Assembly: GCF_001984155.1 (NCBI RefSeq)
Contig: NZ_MTQO01000051.1
Span: 310,001-374,000 of the forward strand
DNA from: Actinosynnema sp. ALI-1.44
GTDB lineage: Bacteria; Actinomycetota; Actinomycetes; Mycobacteriales; Pseudonocardiaceae
Direction of reading: 5' to 3'
Length of the DNA stretch: 64,000 nt
Shown here: piece by piece, positions 51,682 through 59,280 of the stretch
How the letters are laid out: each line of letters begins with the position of its first letter
How positions within the stretch are numbered: position 1 is the stretch's first letter
Made by a program: the position numbers and the translations under genes
Notes under the pieces: model-generated
Told to the model about the DNA's origin: nothing
What the model saw: the letters and a program-made list of their open reading frames with translations, nothing else
The model's database searches: none

Positions 51682-52655
51682 CGGCCTGCCGTTCGCAGGC
51701 GGGGCGTGACATACACGGTCAGCACGTCTCCGATGAGGTTGAAGACCACGTAACAGGCGGCGAAGATCAGGCAGATCAGCTGGATCACCGGCACGTCGCG
51801 GTTGTTCACCGCGTCGACCAGCGCGCTGCCGAGGCCGGGGTAGTTGAAGACCTGCTCGATGACCACGATGCCGCCGGTCAGGTAGGCCAGGGCGAGTGAG
51901 GTGCCCTGGATCGCCGGGACGAGGGCGTTGCGCAGCACATGTCGCCGCAGCACCACACGTTCCGGGACGCCTTTGAGCCGTGCTGTGCGGACGTATTCCG
52001 ACTCGTACACGTCGATCACCGAGCCACGCACGAGCCGCGCCAGGTACGGCAGAACTCCGAGCACAAGTGCCACGACCGGGAGTACGAGCTGCTCGGCGTT
52101 GCTCAGCGGACTCTGACCAGGAGCGAGCAGCACGGTCCCAGGCAGTACGGGGAACACCGAGGTGGAGAACAGGATCACCAGCAGCAGCGCGATGATGAAC
52201 TCGGGCAACGCGGTGAGACCGAGCGTGACCACGAGCACCACCCGGTCGACTGGCCGATCGCGCCTGCGACCGGCCCACGCGCCGACGAAGACTGACAACG
52301 GCACCACGATGGCCGCCGCGACCAGCACGAGCACCGCCGAGTTGACCGCCCGGTCGCCGATCAGCGTGCTGACTTGTTCCTGGGTGACCAGTGATCGGCC
52401 GGGGTCACCGCTGAGCACGCCACCCAGCCACGCGAAGTACTGGTCGAGGATCGGCCGGTCGAGGCCGAGTTCGGTGCGCAGCGCGGCGACTCGCTCCGGT
52501 GTCGCGTCGTGACCGAGCACCGCGCGGGCGGGATCGCCGGGCAGTACCTGCGTCGCGAGGAACACCAGGACTGACACGAGCAGCACCACGACCACACCGA
52601 GCAGGAGGCGCCGCGACAGCCACAGCCGCCGGGCTACGGAGGAACTTCCGTCCAC
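51678..52655 (-). CDS. ABC transporter permease (DppB type), first gene of the operon
   Basis: A 325-residue membrane protein. Its first transmembrane helix (LLLGVVVVLLVSVLVFLATQVLPGDPAR) is followed by the DppB-type PGDPARAVLG loop, later helices and the EAA-type loop YVRTARLKGVPERVVLRRHVLRN. The GTG at 52655 has GAGGTGA seven bases upstream; the longer frame lies in non-coding and opposite-strand sequence. A palindromic operator lies between this gene and the acetyltransferase. Confidence 0.9.
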   Translation of the reverse strand: MDGSSSVARRLWLSRRLLLGVVVVLLVSVLVFLATQVLPGDPARAVLGHDATPERVAALRTELGLDRPILDQYFAWLGGVLSGDPGRSLVTQEQVSTLIGDRAVNSAVLVLVAAAIVVPLSVFVGAWAGRRRDRPVDRVVLVVTLGLTALPEFIIALLLVILFSTSVFPVLPGTVLLAPGQSPLSNAEQLVLPVVALVLGVLPYLARLVRGSVIDVYESEYVRTARLKGVPERVVLRRHVLRNALVPAIQGTSLALAYLTGGIVVIEQVFNYPGLGSALVDAVNNRDVPVIQLICLIFAACYVVFNLIGDVLTVYVTPRLRTAGR

Positions 52656-52698
52656 GTGATCACCTCGTTGTGACTGGTACTGAGGGAGGATGCTCTGC

Positions 52699-52719
52699 GG
52701 TGTTGTGACTGTCAACACC
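52699..52719. promoter_or_regulatory. Palindromic operator GGTGTTG-N7-CAACACC at the dpp-like promoter
   Basis: A perfect seven-base inverted repeat with a seven-base centre. On the minus strand TTGACA (52715-52710) lies within it and is followed, 17 bases on, by CATCCT. This would be the -35/-10 of the transporter operon. The same GTGTTG-N7-CAACAC palindrome lies at 53231-53249. Confidence 0.7.
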
Positions 52720-52730
52720 TTGCGCTCGGA

Positions 52731-52743
52731 TAACCTGGTGGTG
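52731..52743 (+). promoter_or_regulatory. Probable leaderless promoter of the acetyltransferase gene
   Basis: TAACCT at 52731-52736 lies six bases before the GTG start at 52743, the spacing of a leaderless message. The palindrome at 52699-52719 would lie over its -35 region. Confidence 0.45.
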
Positions 52744-53237
52744 TGGAGATCGTGATCGGCCGGGCCCTGCCCGGTGACGTGCCCGCGATCCTGCGGATCC
52801 GCCGGGCCGCGGAGGACTGGCTCGCGGCGGCCGGGATCCGGCAGTGGCAGCCGGGCTGGCTGACAGCCGAGCGGCTGGACGCGGAGATCGGCCGTGGTGA
52901 ATGGCAGGTCGCACGAGGCGATGCCGGTGTGTGCGGCGCGCTGCGGCTGCTGTGGTCCGACGAGGCGGTGTGGCAGGCCGACAACGCGTTCGCCGGCTAC
53001 GTGCACGGTCTGGTGATCGACCGGCGGCATACCGGGCTGGGTTCGCGAATGCTCGACTGGGCGGGGGAGCGGGCCGTCGAAGCAGGTGCTTCGTTGCTGC
53101 GGCTGGATTGCGTATCGCACAACACGCGATTGCGTCAGTACTACCTGGATCAGGGATTCCGCGAGTTCGGTGAGCGGGCGGCGTACGGCGGCTGGACCAT
53201 GGCGCTGTTCGAGAAGCGGCTCGGCACTGTGTGTTGA
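52743..53237 (+). CDS. GNAT-family N-acetyltransferase
   Basis: A 164-residue acetyltransferase. The core acetyl-CoA motif VHGLVIDRRHTGLGSRMLDWAGERA lies near residues 82-106, and the C-terminal LRQYYLDQGFREFGERAA is typical. It transfers an acetyl group from acetyl-CoA to an amine; the substrate is unknown. It is divergent from the transporter operon and is followed by the second operator. Its last codons overlap that palindrome. A role in detoxifying or trapping the imported amine is a guess. Confidence 0.87.
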   Translation: MEIVIGRALPGDVPAILRIRRAAEDWLAAAGIRQWQPGWLTAERLDAEIGRGEWQVARGDAGVCGALRLLWSDEAVWQADNAFAGYVHGLVIDRRHTGLGSRMLDWAGERAVEAGASLLRLDCVSHNTRLRQYYLDQGFREFGERAAYGGWTMALFEKRLGTVC

Positions 53238-53263
53238 CAACGACAACACCGCGCTCGCATACT
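53231..53263 (+). promoter_or_regulatory. Palindromic operator GTGTTG-N7-CAACAC and promoter of the REDY-LLM operon
   Basis: GTGTTG (53231-53236) and CAACAC (53244-53249) form the same spaced palindrome as at 52699. TTGACA (53234-53239) lies in it, and CATACT (53258-53263) follows after 18 bases, a good promoter pair 72 bases before the first gene. The stretch ACAACACCGC after the -35 is identical in both promoters. Confidence 0.7.
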
Positions 53264-53334
53264 CGGAGCCGTTCCAAGGGGACAGTGCCGTTCCCTGGCG
53301 ACATTCCGCTGGCGTTGACGAACGGAGTGCGACG

Positions 53335-53646
53335 GTGCAGAAGGTCTACTGCCTGTACAAGTTGAAGCCCGGCGTGACGGCCGAGAAGTACATCGAGTGG
53401 TCGAAGACCGTCGACCAGGCGATCACCCGGCAGCAGCCCTGTGTGCACCAGTTCCGCGTGTACCGCTTCGAAGGGCGTCGCGGTGGCGAGGCCCCGTGGG
53501 ACGTGATCGAGGACATCGACGTCGAATCGTGGGAGGCGTGGGAGAAGTGCCTGACCACGCCCGAAATGGCCGACGTGGTCAAGGGTTTCCGCGAGATGGC
53601 CGACCGCGACTCGGCGGTGACCGTGTTCGGCAGCGAGATCGTCTAG
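53335..53646 (+). CDS. REDY/HapK-like (dimeric alpha-beta barrel) small protein
   Basis: A 103-residue protein starting QKVYCLYKLKPGVTAEKYIEWSKTVDQ. This is the EthD/REDY-type ferredoxin-like fold pattern (strand, long helix, strand, then VYRFEGR and DVESWEAWEKCL). HapK-like members of this family occur in prodigiosin clusters; their function is unclear, and others bind small molecules or aid degradation. The GTG at 53335 has CGGAG seven bases upstream. It is the first gene of the operon and ends four bases before the LLM gene. Confidence 0.75.
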   Translation: MQKVYCLYKLKPGVTAEKYIEWSKTVDQAITRQQPCVHQFRVYRFEGRRGGEAPWDVIEDIDVESWEAWEKCLTTPEMADVVKGFREMADRDSAVTVFGSEIV

Positions 53647-53650
53647 GTCG

Positions 53651-54583
53651 GTGGCCGGTACGGCTGTGACGAGCGCGCCCCGGCTCTCGGTCGGGGCACC
53701 GAACGACCCGGCCCTGCTCGTGCCGTTCGCCCGGCGCGCCGAGAAGCTCGGTTTCACCGGAATCTGGACGCAGGACACGCTGAGCACCGCGAACATCTCG
53801 CTCGACGGCCTGCATGTGCTGTCCCACCTCGCGGCCGTCACCGACCGGATACGCCTGGGCATCGGTGTGCTGTACTCCGGACGGCGCAATCCGGCCGTGC
53901 AGGCTCGCGAACTGGCCACCATCGACCAGCTCTCCGGCGGGCGGTTGACCGTCGGGCTCGGCATCGGCAACGAGTACCACCGTGAATCCCTTGCCGCACT
54001 GGGCATCCAGACCGACAGGCCGGTCCGCAGGCTGGTCGACGGGATCGGCGTGATGCGGGCGCTGTGGACCGGATCGGACTACGACGGCGAGCTGTACTCC
54101 TTCACCGGCATCCGGTCGCAACCGCCGCCGGTGCAACGGCCCGGACCGCCCATCTGGATCGGTGCCCGCGCGGAATCGGCGCTGCGCCGGGCAGTGCGGA
54201 TCGCCGACGGCTGGACCGGCGCCGCTCCTGTTGCCACGCAGGACTTCCTCGACCAGCTCGCGATAGTGCACCGGGCCATCGCCGACCAGGGCCGGGATCC
54301 GGCCACCTTCACCGTCTCCAAGAGCGTCTACGTCGCCGTGGAGGACACGGTGCGCGAGGCCCGGCAGCGCCTGGTTCCCGCGTTCGACCGGGCCTTCGGC
54401 GCGAATCCGGTGTACGACGCGGCGGGAATGGCCGACCGCGTCGCGGTCTTCGGCCCGCCGGAGCACTGTGCGCAGCGGCTGCGTGAACTGTTCGACGCGG
54501 GCGTGCACGAGCTGATCCTGTACCCGATGTACGACCGGATGGCCCAGCTCGAAGCGTTCGGCAGCCTGGTTGGACGCCCATGA
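53651..54583 (+). CDS. LLM-class F420-dependent oxidoreductase
   Basis: A 310-residue luciferase-like enzyme. PFARRAEKLGFTGIWTQDTL, RLGIGVLYSGRRNPAVQARELATIDQLSGGRLTVGLGIG, SALRRAVRIADGWTGAAP and FGPPEHCAQRLRELFDAGVHELILYP are the conserved barrel segments. It may oxidise or N-dealkylate an imported substrate. It overlaps the next gene by four bases. The start is a GTG at 53651. Confidence 0.87.
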   Translation: MAGTAVTSAPRLSVGAPNDPALLVPFARRAEKLGFTGIWTQDTLSTANISLDGLHVLSHLAAVTDRIRLGIGVLYSGRRNPAVQARELATIDQLSGGRLTVGLGIGNEYHRESLAALGIQTDRPVRRLVDGIGVMRALWTGSDYDGELYSFTGIRSQPPPVQRPGPPIWIGARAESALRRAVRIADGWTGAAPVATQDFLDQLAIVHRAIADQGRDPATFTVSKSVYVAVEDTVREARQRLVPAFDRAFGANPVYDAAGMADRVAVFGPPEHCAQRLRELFDAGVHELILYPMYDRMAQLEAFGSLVGRP

Positions 54584-56700
54584 ACGCCACGCTGCTCGGC
54601 TACGTCGATCCGCTGAGTGTCCGGGCGGGCGGCGAGATCCGGCTGATGGTGAGCGCCACCAGCGGCTACGAGGTCGAGCTGCTGCGTCTCGTGCACGGCA
54701 CCGACGATCCGCGCGGACCGGGCGTCCGCGAGGAGCGCGTCGACATCCCGATCGATCCTCAACCCGCTCGGATACAGCCGTGGCCCGCTGGTTCCTACCT
54801 GTCCGCGCCCGCGCATCCAGCGCTGGACGTCGACACCTTCACCGTGACCGCGTGGATCATGCCGACGATGACCGCGGGAGGGCGGCCGCGTGCCATCGTC
54901 TCCCGCCGGGCGAATGGTGGTTGGGCGAACGGCGGCTGGGCGCTTGGCCTGACCGGGGACGACCGGCTCGCGGCGTGGGCCGGTCCGTCCGACGAACCGC
55001 TGGTCACCACCGACACCCCGATCCCTTGTGATCGCTGGACGTTCGTCACCGCCGCCTTCAGCCCCCAGGGCGTGGCGCTGGAACAGGTCCCGGTCCCTGA
55101 GTGGCCGGTTGGCTCGTGGCGTGCGACAGCGTCGTATGACGGGCCGGTCGATGTGGCGGCGTCAGGTATTCCCGTGCAGGTCGCGGCGTGGCAGGGGACG
55201 GCGTGCTTCAACGGCCGGATCGACCGCCCGGCCATCGCCACCCCCGCTGGTGTCCTGGCCCGCTGGCGTCCAGTTCACGGTAGCGAAGGCGTGACCGACG
55301 ACGGTCCGCACGGCCTCACAGCCGTTGCCGTCAACACGCCTGCCCGTGGCGTGCCCGGTGCGAACTGGACCGGCCGGGAGATCGACTTCCGGCTCGCCCC
55401 CGACGAGTACGGCGCGATCCACTACCACGACGACGACATGACCGACGCCCAGTGGGAACCGCAGGTCACCGTGCGCCTTCCGGACGACCTGCGCAGCGGC
55501 GTCTACGCATTTCGGTTGCGAGCCGGGCACGACGAGCTGAGCATCCCGTTCTACGTCCGTCCCGCGAAGCCCACCGCGCGGGTCGCGGTCCTGATCCCGA
55601 CCTTCACCTACCTCGCCTACGCCAACTCCCACGGCACGCTGGAGAAAGCAGGCCCGGACGGACTGGACTACGCCACGACCGTCCAGCACCAATGGGCCGC
55701 CGCGCACAAGGTGTGCAGCCTCTACGACCTGCACCGCGACGGCAGCGGCTGCTACTACGCGTCCCGCCTGCGTCCGCTCACCACGATCACGCCGACCTAC
55801 GCCGGACCGTTCGGGCTGTGGAACCTCAGCGCGGACCTGTGCCTGATCGACTGGCTCGAACACGAGGGCATCGCCTACGACATCGTCTGCGACGACGACC
55901 TGCACAGCGAGGGCGTCGCCGCGCTGGCCGACTACTCGGTGGTCCTCACCGGCTCACACCCGGAGTACTACACCGCGCCGATGCTGGACGGGCACGAGGC
56001 GTACCTGGCAGGCGGCGGTCGGCTGATGTACCTGGGCGGCAACGGTTACTACTGGGTGACCGGCGTCTCGCCGGAGCAGCCGCACGTCATCGAGATCCGC
56101 CGTGGCCACACCGGGACGAGAGGCTGGGAGGTGCCGCCGGGCGAGACGCACCTGAGCACCACCGGCGAGGCGGGCGGACTGTGGCGGCATCGTGGCCGTG
56201 CGCCGCAGCGGCACGTCGGCGTCGGGTTCACCGCACAGGGTGGACGCGGCCGGGGGCGTCCATACCACCAGGTTCCGCTCACGGACGGACGCGGCGCGTT
56301 CGCTCTGTCCGAAGTGGACGACCTGATCGACGCGGACGGACTGGTCAGCCATGCGGCGGCTGGAATGGAGGTCGACCGGGCCGATCCGTCGCTCGGGACA
56401 CCACCGCATACCGTCGTACTGGCCACCGCGTCGGGCTTCAGCGACCACTTCCAGCTCGCCGTCGAAGAGGTGCTCACGTCGAACTCGCGGCAGGGTGGCA
56501 CCGTCGAACCACGTGTCCGCGCGGACCTGGTGTTCCTCGAGTGTCCCCACGGAGGTGGCGTGTTCAGCACCGGCTCGATCGCCTGGTGCACCACGCTCGG
56601 CGTCGACGGTTACGACAACCCGGTGGCACGCGTGACCGGCAACGTGCTGCGCCGCTTCCTCGATCCCACCCCTCTGGTGAACAGTGCTGGCCCAAGGTGA
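54580..56700 (+). CDS. N,N-dimethylformamidase large-subunit-like protein
   Basis: A 706-residue protein. The N-terminal third has a LamG-like beta-sandwich (FTVTAWIMPTM, DRWTFVTAAFSP). From about residue 330 the Rossmann-like DMFase core runs: VAVLIPTFTYLAYANS, LCLIDWLEHEGIAYDIVCDDD, VVLTGSHPEYYTAPMLDGHE (Tyr463/464) and LMYLGGNGYYWV (Tyr490/491). As I recall, DMFase binds one iron through two tyrosines and a glutamate, and these conserved tyrosines sit in matching places. DMFase hydrolyses dialkylformamides to amine and formate, so amide hydrolysis of the imported or LLM-oxidised substrate is plausible. No small DMFase subunit is seen. Confidence 0.8.
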   Translation: MNATLLGYVDPLSVRAGGEIRLMVSATSGYEVELLRLVHGTDDPRGPGVREERVDIPIDPQPARIQPWPAGSYLSAPAHPALDVDTFTVTAWIMPTMTAGGRPRAIVSRRANGGWANGGWALGLTGDDRLAAWAGPSDEPLVTTDTPIPCDRWTFVTAAFSPQGVALEQVPVPEWPVGSWRATASYDGPVDVAASGIPVQVAAWQGTACFNGRIDRPAIATPAGVLARWRPVHGSEGVTDDGPHGLTAVAVNTPARGVPGANWTGREIDFRLAPDEYGAIHYHDDDMTDAQWEPQVTVRLPDDLRSGVYAFRLRAGHDELSIPFYVRPAKPTARVAVLIPTFTYLAYANSHGTLEKAGPDGLDYATTVQHQWAAAHKVCSLYDLHRDGSGCYYASRLRPLTTITPTYAGPFGLWNLSADLCLIDWLEHEGIAYDIVCDDDLHSEGVAALADYSVVLTGSHPEYYTAPMLDGHEAYLAGGGRLMYLGGNGYYWVTGVSPEQPHVIEIRRGHTGTRGWEVPPGETHLSTTGEAGGLWRHRGRAPQRHVGVGFTAQGGRGRGRPYHQVPLTDGRGAFALSEVDDLIDADGLVSHAAAGMEVDRADPSLGTPPHTVVLATASGFSDHFQLAVEEVLTSNSRQGGTVEPRVRADLVFLECPHGGGVFSTGSIAWCTTLGVDGYDNPVARVTGNVLRRFLDPTPLVNSAGPR

Positions 56701-56739
56701 CCAAGCGTCGAAATTTCGGGGAGGCGGAACAGCCATGAC
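56690..56739 (+). repeat. Leader repeat, copy 2 (before aminotransferase gene)
   Basis: A 50-base segment ending at the aminotransferase ATG matches 13553-13601 with five mismatches and one gap. It includes the ribosome-binding block cggggaggcgg and overlaps the end of the DMFase-like gene. Confidence 0.75.
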
Positions 56740-58021
56740 GGGGATCGATCCGGGGCGCCTTGACGTGATGCTGGCGCGTGAACGCGCCGCGTGGACCGCG
56801 GCCAGGCCCAAAGCCGTCGCACTCCGCGAACGAGCTCGCCGCTCCCAGTTGCACGGCACCCCGCAGCACTGGATCCACCAGTTCCCACCGCCCGTGCCAC
56901 TCGTCGTCGACCGGGCGGCGGGTGCGCGGCTGTACGACACCGATGGGCACGAGTACGCCGACTTCGGCTTGGCTGGTACGGCCGCGTTGTGGGGCCACAA
57001 CCATCCGGCGGTGGTCGCGGCTGTGCGCGAGCAGGTCGACCGCGGCAGCGTCACGCTATGGTCGAGCGAGGACCACGTGTGGGTGACCGAGGAGCTGCAC
57101 CGCCGTTTCGGTTTGCCGTTCTGGCAGTTCGCCGTGTCCGCGACCGACGCCAACCGGTTCGCGTTGACGCTGGCCCGCGCGGCCACCGGACGGCGGCGGG
57201 TCGTGGTGTTCAACCACGCCTACCACGGCTCGGTGGACGAGTCCCTCGCCGATTCCGTCGGCGTGGAGTTCAACGACGTCGACGCGCTTGACCAAGCGCT
57301 CGCGGCACGGGACGTCGCCGCCGTCCTCGCCGAACCGGTGATGACCAACGGCGGAGCCGTGATCCACCCGCGACCCGGTTTCCACGCCGCGCTGCGTGAC
57401 CTCACCCGGCGAACCGGCACACTGCTGATCCTCGACGAGACGCAGACCATCCCGGCCGGTCCCGGCGGCTGCACCGGCGAACTGGGTCTGGAGCCTGACC
57501 TGATCACCATGGGCAAGTGCCTCGCGGGCGGCATCCCCGCAGGGGTGTACGGGATGACCGACGAGGTGGCGGCAGCGGCCACCCGGTACACCGAGTCGGG
57601 AGACGGTGGCCTCGGCAGCACGATGGCAAGCGGACCGCTGGCCGTGCGAGCGATGCGTGCGGTACTCGGTGACGTGATGACTGATGCGACGTACGCACAC
57701 ATGAAACGCCTGGCCGTACGCTACGCGAACGACGTCACGACAGTGATCGCCAAGCATGATCTGCCATGGCATGTCGGCAGGCTCGGTGGGCGTGTCTCGT
57801 ATGCCTTCATGCCGGAACCACCACACAGTGCCAGTCAAATGTACCCGCCGGTCGGAGTGTCTGTGCGCGAGGCGTTGTGGCTGTACTTGGCCAACCGCGG
57901 CATCGTGCTCAACGGTATGAGCGGCGCGGCTTTGATGTCACCGATGACTGTCGAGTCCGATGTGGAACGACACGGGGTGTTGTTCGCCGAGGCGATCAGC
58001 GAACTGTGTGACCATGGATGA
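56735..58021 (+). CDS. Class III aminotransferase (glutamate-1-semialdehyde aminomutase-like)
   Basis: A 428-residue PLP enzyme. It has LYDTDGHEYADFGLAGTAALWGHNHP near residues 65-90, a short serine-alanine variant of the cofactor loop (VSATDANRFALTLARAATG), VVVFNHAYHGSVDES, the aspartate strand LLILDETQTIPAGPGG near 230-245 and the lysine in ITMGKCLAGGIPAGVYG near 265. The end is the usual GSA-aminomutase type. It moves an amino group on a semialdehyde or 2-oxo acid, or between neighbouring carbons. The ATG at 56735 has GGGGAGGCGG upstream. It overlaps the next gene by eight bases. Confidence 0.87.
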   Translation: MTGIDPGRLDVMLARERAAWTAARPKAVALRERARRSQLHGTPQHWIHQFPPPVPLVVDRAAGARLYDTDGHEYADFGLAGTAALWGHNHPAVVAAVREQVDRGSVTLWSSEDHVWVTEELHRRFGLPFWQFAVSATDANRFALTLARAATGRRRVVVFNHAYHGSVDESLADSVGVEFNDVDALDQALAARDVAAVLAEPVMTNGGAVIHPRPGFHAALRDLTRRTGTLLILDETQTIPAGPGGCTGELGLEPDLITMGKCLAGGIPAGVYGMTDEVAAAATRYTESGDGGLGSTMASGPLAVRAMRAVLGDVMTDATYAHMKRLAVRYANDVTTVIAKHDLPWHVGRLGGRVSYAFMPEPPHSASQMYPPVGVSVREALWLYLANRGIVLNGMSGAALMSPMTVESDVERHGVLFAEAISELCDHG

Positions 58022-59216
58022 GGTCACGGACGCGCGGATCCAGCAGTTCCGCGCCGACATCAACCAGTCCAGGGTGCCTGGTGCCTTCGAACCGGGCCGG
58101 TGGTCCGTGGCTCCCGCGAACCGGGACGTCGCGATGCCCGCCCGGATCCGGTTGCGTGACACCACGATGCGCTCGGTCGCTCCCCGGGCGAGGGGTGAGT
58201 TCACCAGGCTGTTGGCTGGCAGTGGAGTGCCGGAGATCGTGACCACCGATCCGGCCGACCTGGAGGTGATCAAGGAAGAACAGCCGGGGTGCCTGGTATG
58301 GCGTCCGTTCGTCTCCACTGTGGACGGAGTGGACCGTGCGTTGGCTGACGGATACGACGGCGTGCAGGTGTCGGTGCCGGGATTCGGTCCGGCGTCGGGG
58401 ATCTACGGCCCACCGATCCCCGCTTCGCGCTCGGAGGTGGTGGACCGGGCGGCCGCTGTCGTGGCACACGCGTCACGGCTGCGAGTCACCGCCGCATTGA
58501 CGATGGTGTCGTACTTGACCGCTGATGTCCTTGTCGAAACGGTGTCCGCGCTGGCCGACGCGGGCGCGGACGAGATCGCCTTGTTCGACGGGCCAGGTGC
58601 GGTCGGCCCCGAGGCGTTCGGCCACCTGGTCTCGGCGGTCAAAGCGGTCGCGCCCGATCTCGACGTCGGTGTCCACCCGCACAACACCTTCGGGCTCGCG
58701 GTCGCGTGTGCCGTCGCAGCGGCGCGGGCGGGAGCGGTCGTGGTGGAATCGTCGGTGAACGGATACTGCGGCGGCCCGGGTAACGCCGACCTCGCCGCAA
58801 CCGCAGCGGCGTTCGAGGCACTGTACGGTGTGGACACCGGTGTCCGGCTGCACACGTTGACCGGCCTCTCGCGTGCCGGTGCGGAGCTGACCGATCAGCC
58901 GCTGCCCTTCAGCCAACCGATCACCGGTCGCGACGCGTTCTGCTGGGGCGGGGCTGACTGGGTGATCCTCGAGTCCGAAGTGGATCCGTTGTTGCACAAC
59001 TGCGTCGAGCCCGGCCTGGTCGGCAACGAGCGCCGTGTCCCGTTGACCGCGCAAAGCGGCCCACGGACCGTCGCCGCCACACTGCGACGCCTGGGCATCG
59101 AGCTCGACCCGGCGGTACTCCCGGCCATTGTGGACCGATGCCACGCGGAACTGCGCGCTCGGGGGCGTTCGCTGACCGACGACGAGATCCGCGCGATCGT
59201 CGCTGGCGCGCTCTGA
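58014..59216 (+). CDS. HMG-CoA lyase-like (pyruvate carboxyltransferase family) enzyme
   Basis: A 400-residue TIM-barrel enzyme of the HMG-CoA-lyase/homocitrate-synthase family. RLRDTTMRSVAPRA carries the N-terminal catalytic Arg-Asp, the metal histidines are in GVHPHNTFGLAVACAVAAARAGA near residues 214-236, and VESSVNGYCGGPGNADL is the glycine-rich family signature. The family cleaves or forms carbon-carbon bonds next to thioesters or keto acids. Here it might cleave the aminotransferase product, ending the pathway. The ATG at 58014 lies inside the end of the aminotransferase gene. A terminator follows. Confidence 0.84.
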   Translation: MDEVTDARIQQFRADINQSRVPGAFEPGRWSVAPANRDVAMPARIRLRDTTMRSVAPRARGEFTRLLAGSGVPEIVTTDPADLEVIKEEQPGCLVWRPFVSTVDGVDRALADGYDGVQVSVPGFGPASGIYGPPIPASRSEVVDRAAAVVAHASRLRVTAALTMVSYLTADVLVETVSALADAGADEIALFDGPGAVGPEAFGHLVSAVKAVAPDLDVGVHPHNTFGLAVACAVAAARAGAVVVESSVNGYCGGPGNADLAATAAAFEALYGVDTGVRLHTLTGLSRAGAELTDQPLPFSQPITGRDAFCWGGADWVILESEVDPLLHNCVEPGLVGNERRVPLTAQSGPRTVAATLRRLGIELDPAVLPAIVDRCHAELRARGRSLTDDEIRAIVAGAL

Positions 59217-59236
59217 CCAGGCTGGTTTCTCCGCAG

Positions 59237-59270
59237 CGGGGTGGGGAGGCCGTGTGGCCGCCCCACCCCG
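59237..59270. terminator. Bidirectional hairpin terminator
   Basis: A ten-base-pair stem (CGGGGTGGGG with CCCCACCCCG) with a further GGCC pairing in its loop lies between the convergent HMG-CoA-lyase-like gene and the protease gene. Confidence 0.85.
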
Positions 59271-59280
59271 GATTCGTGGA

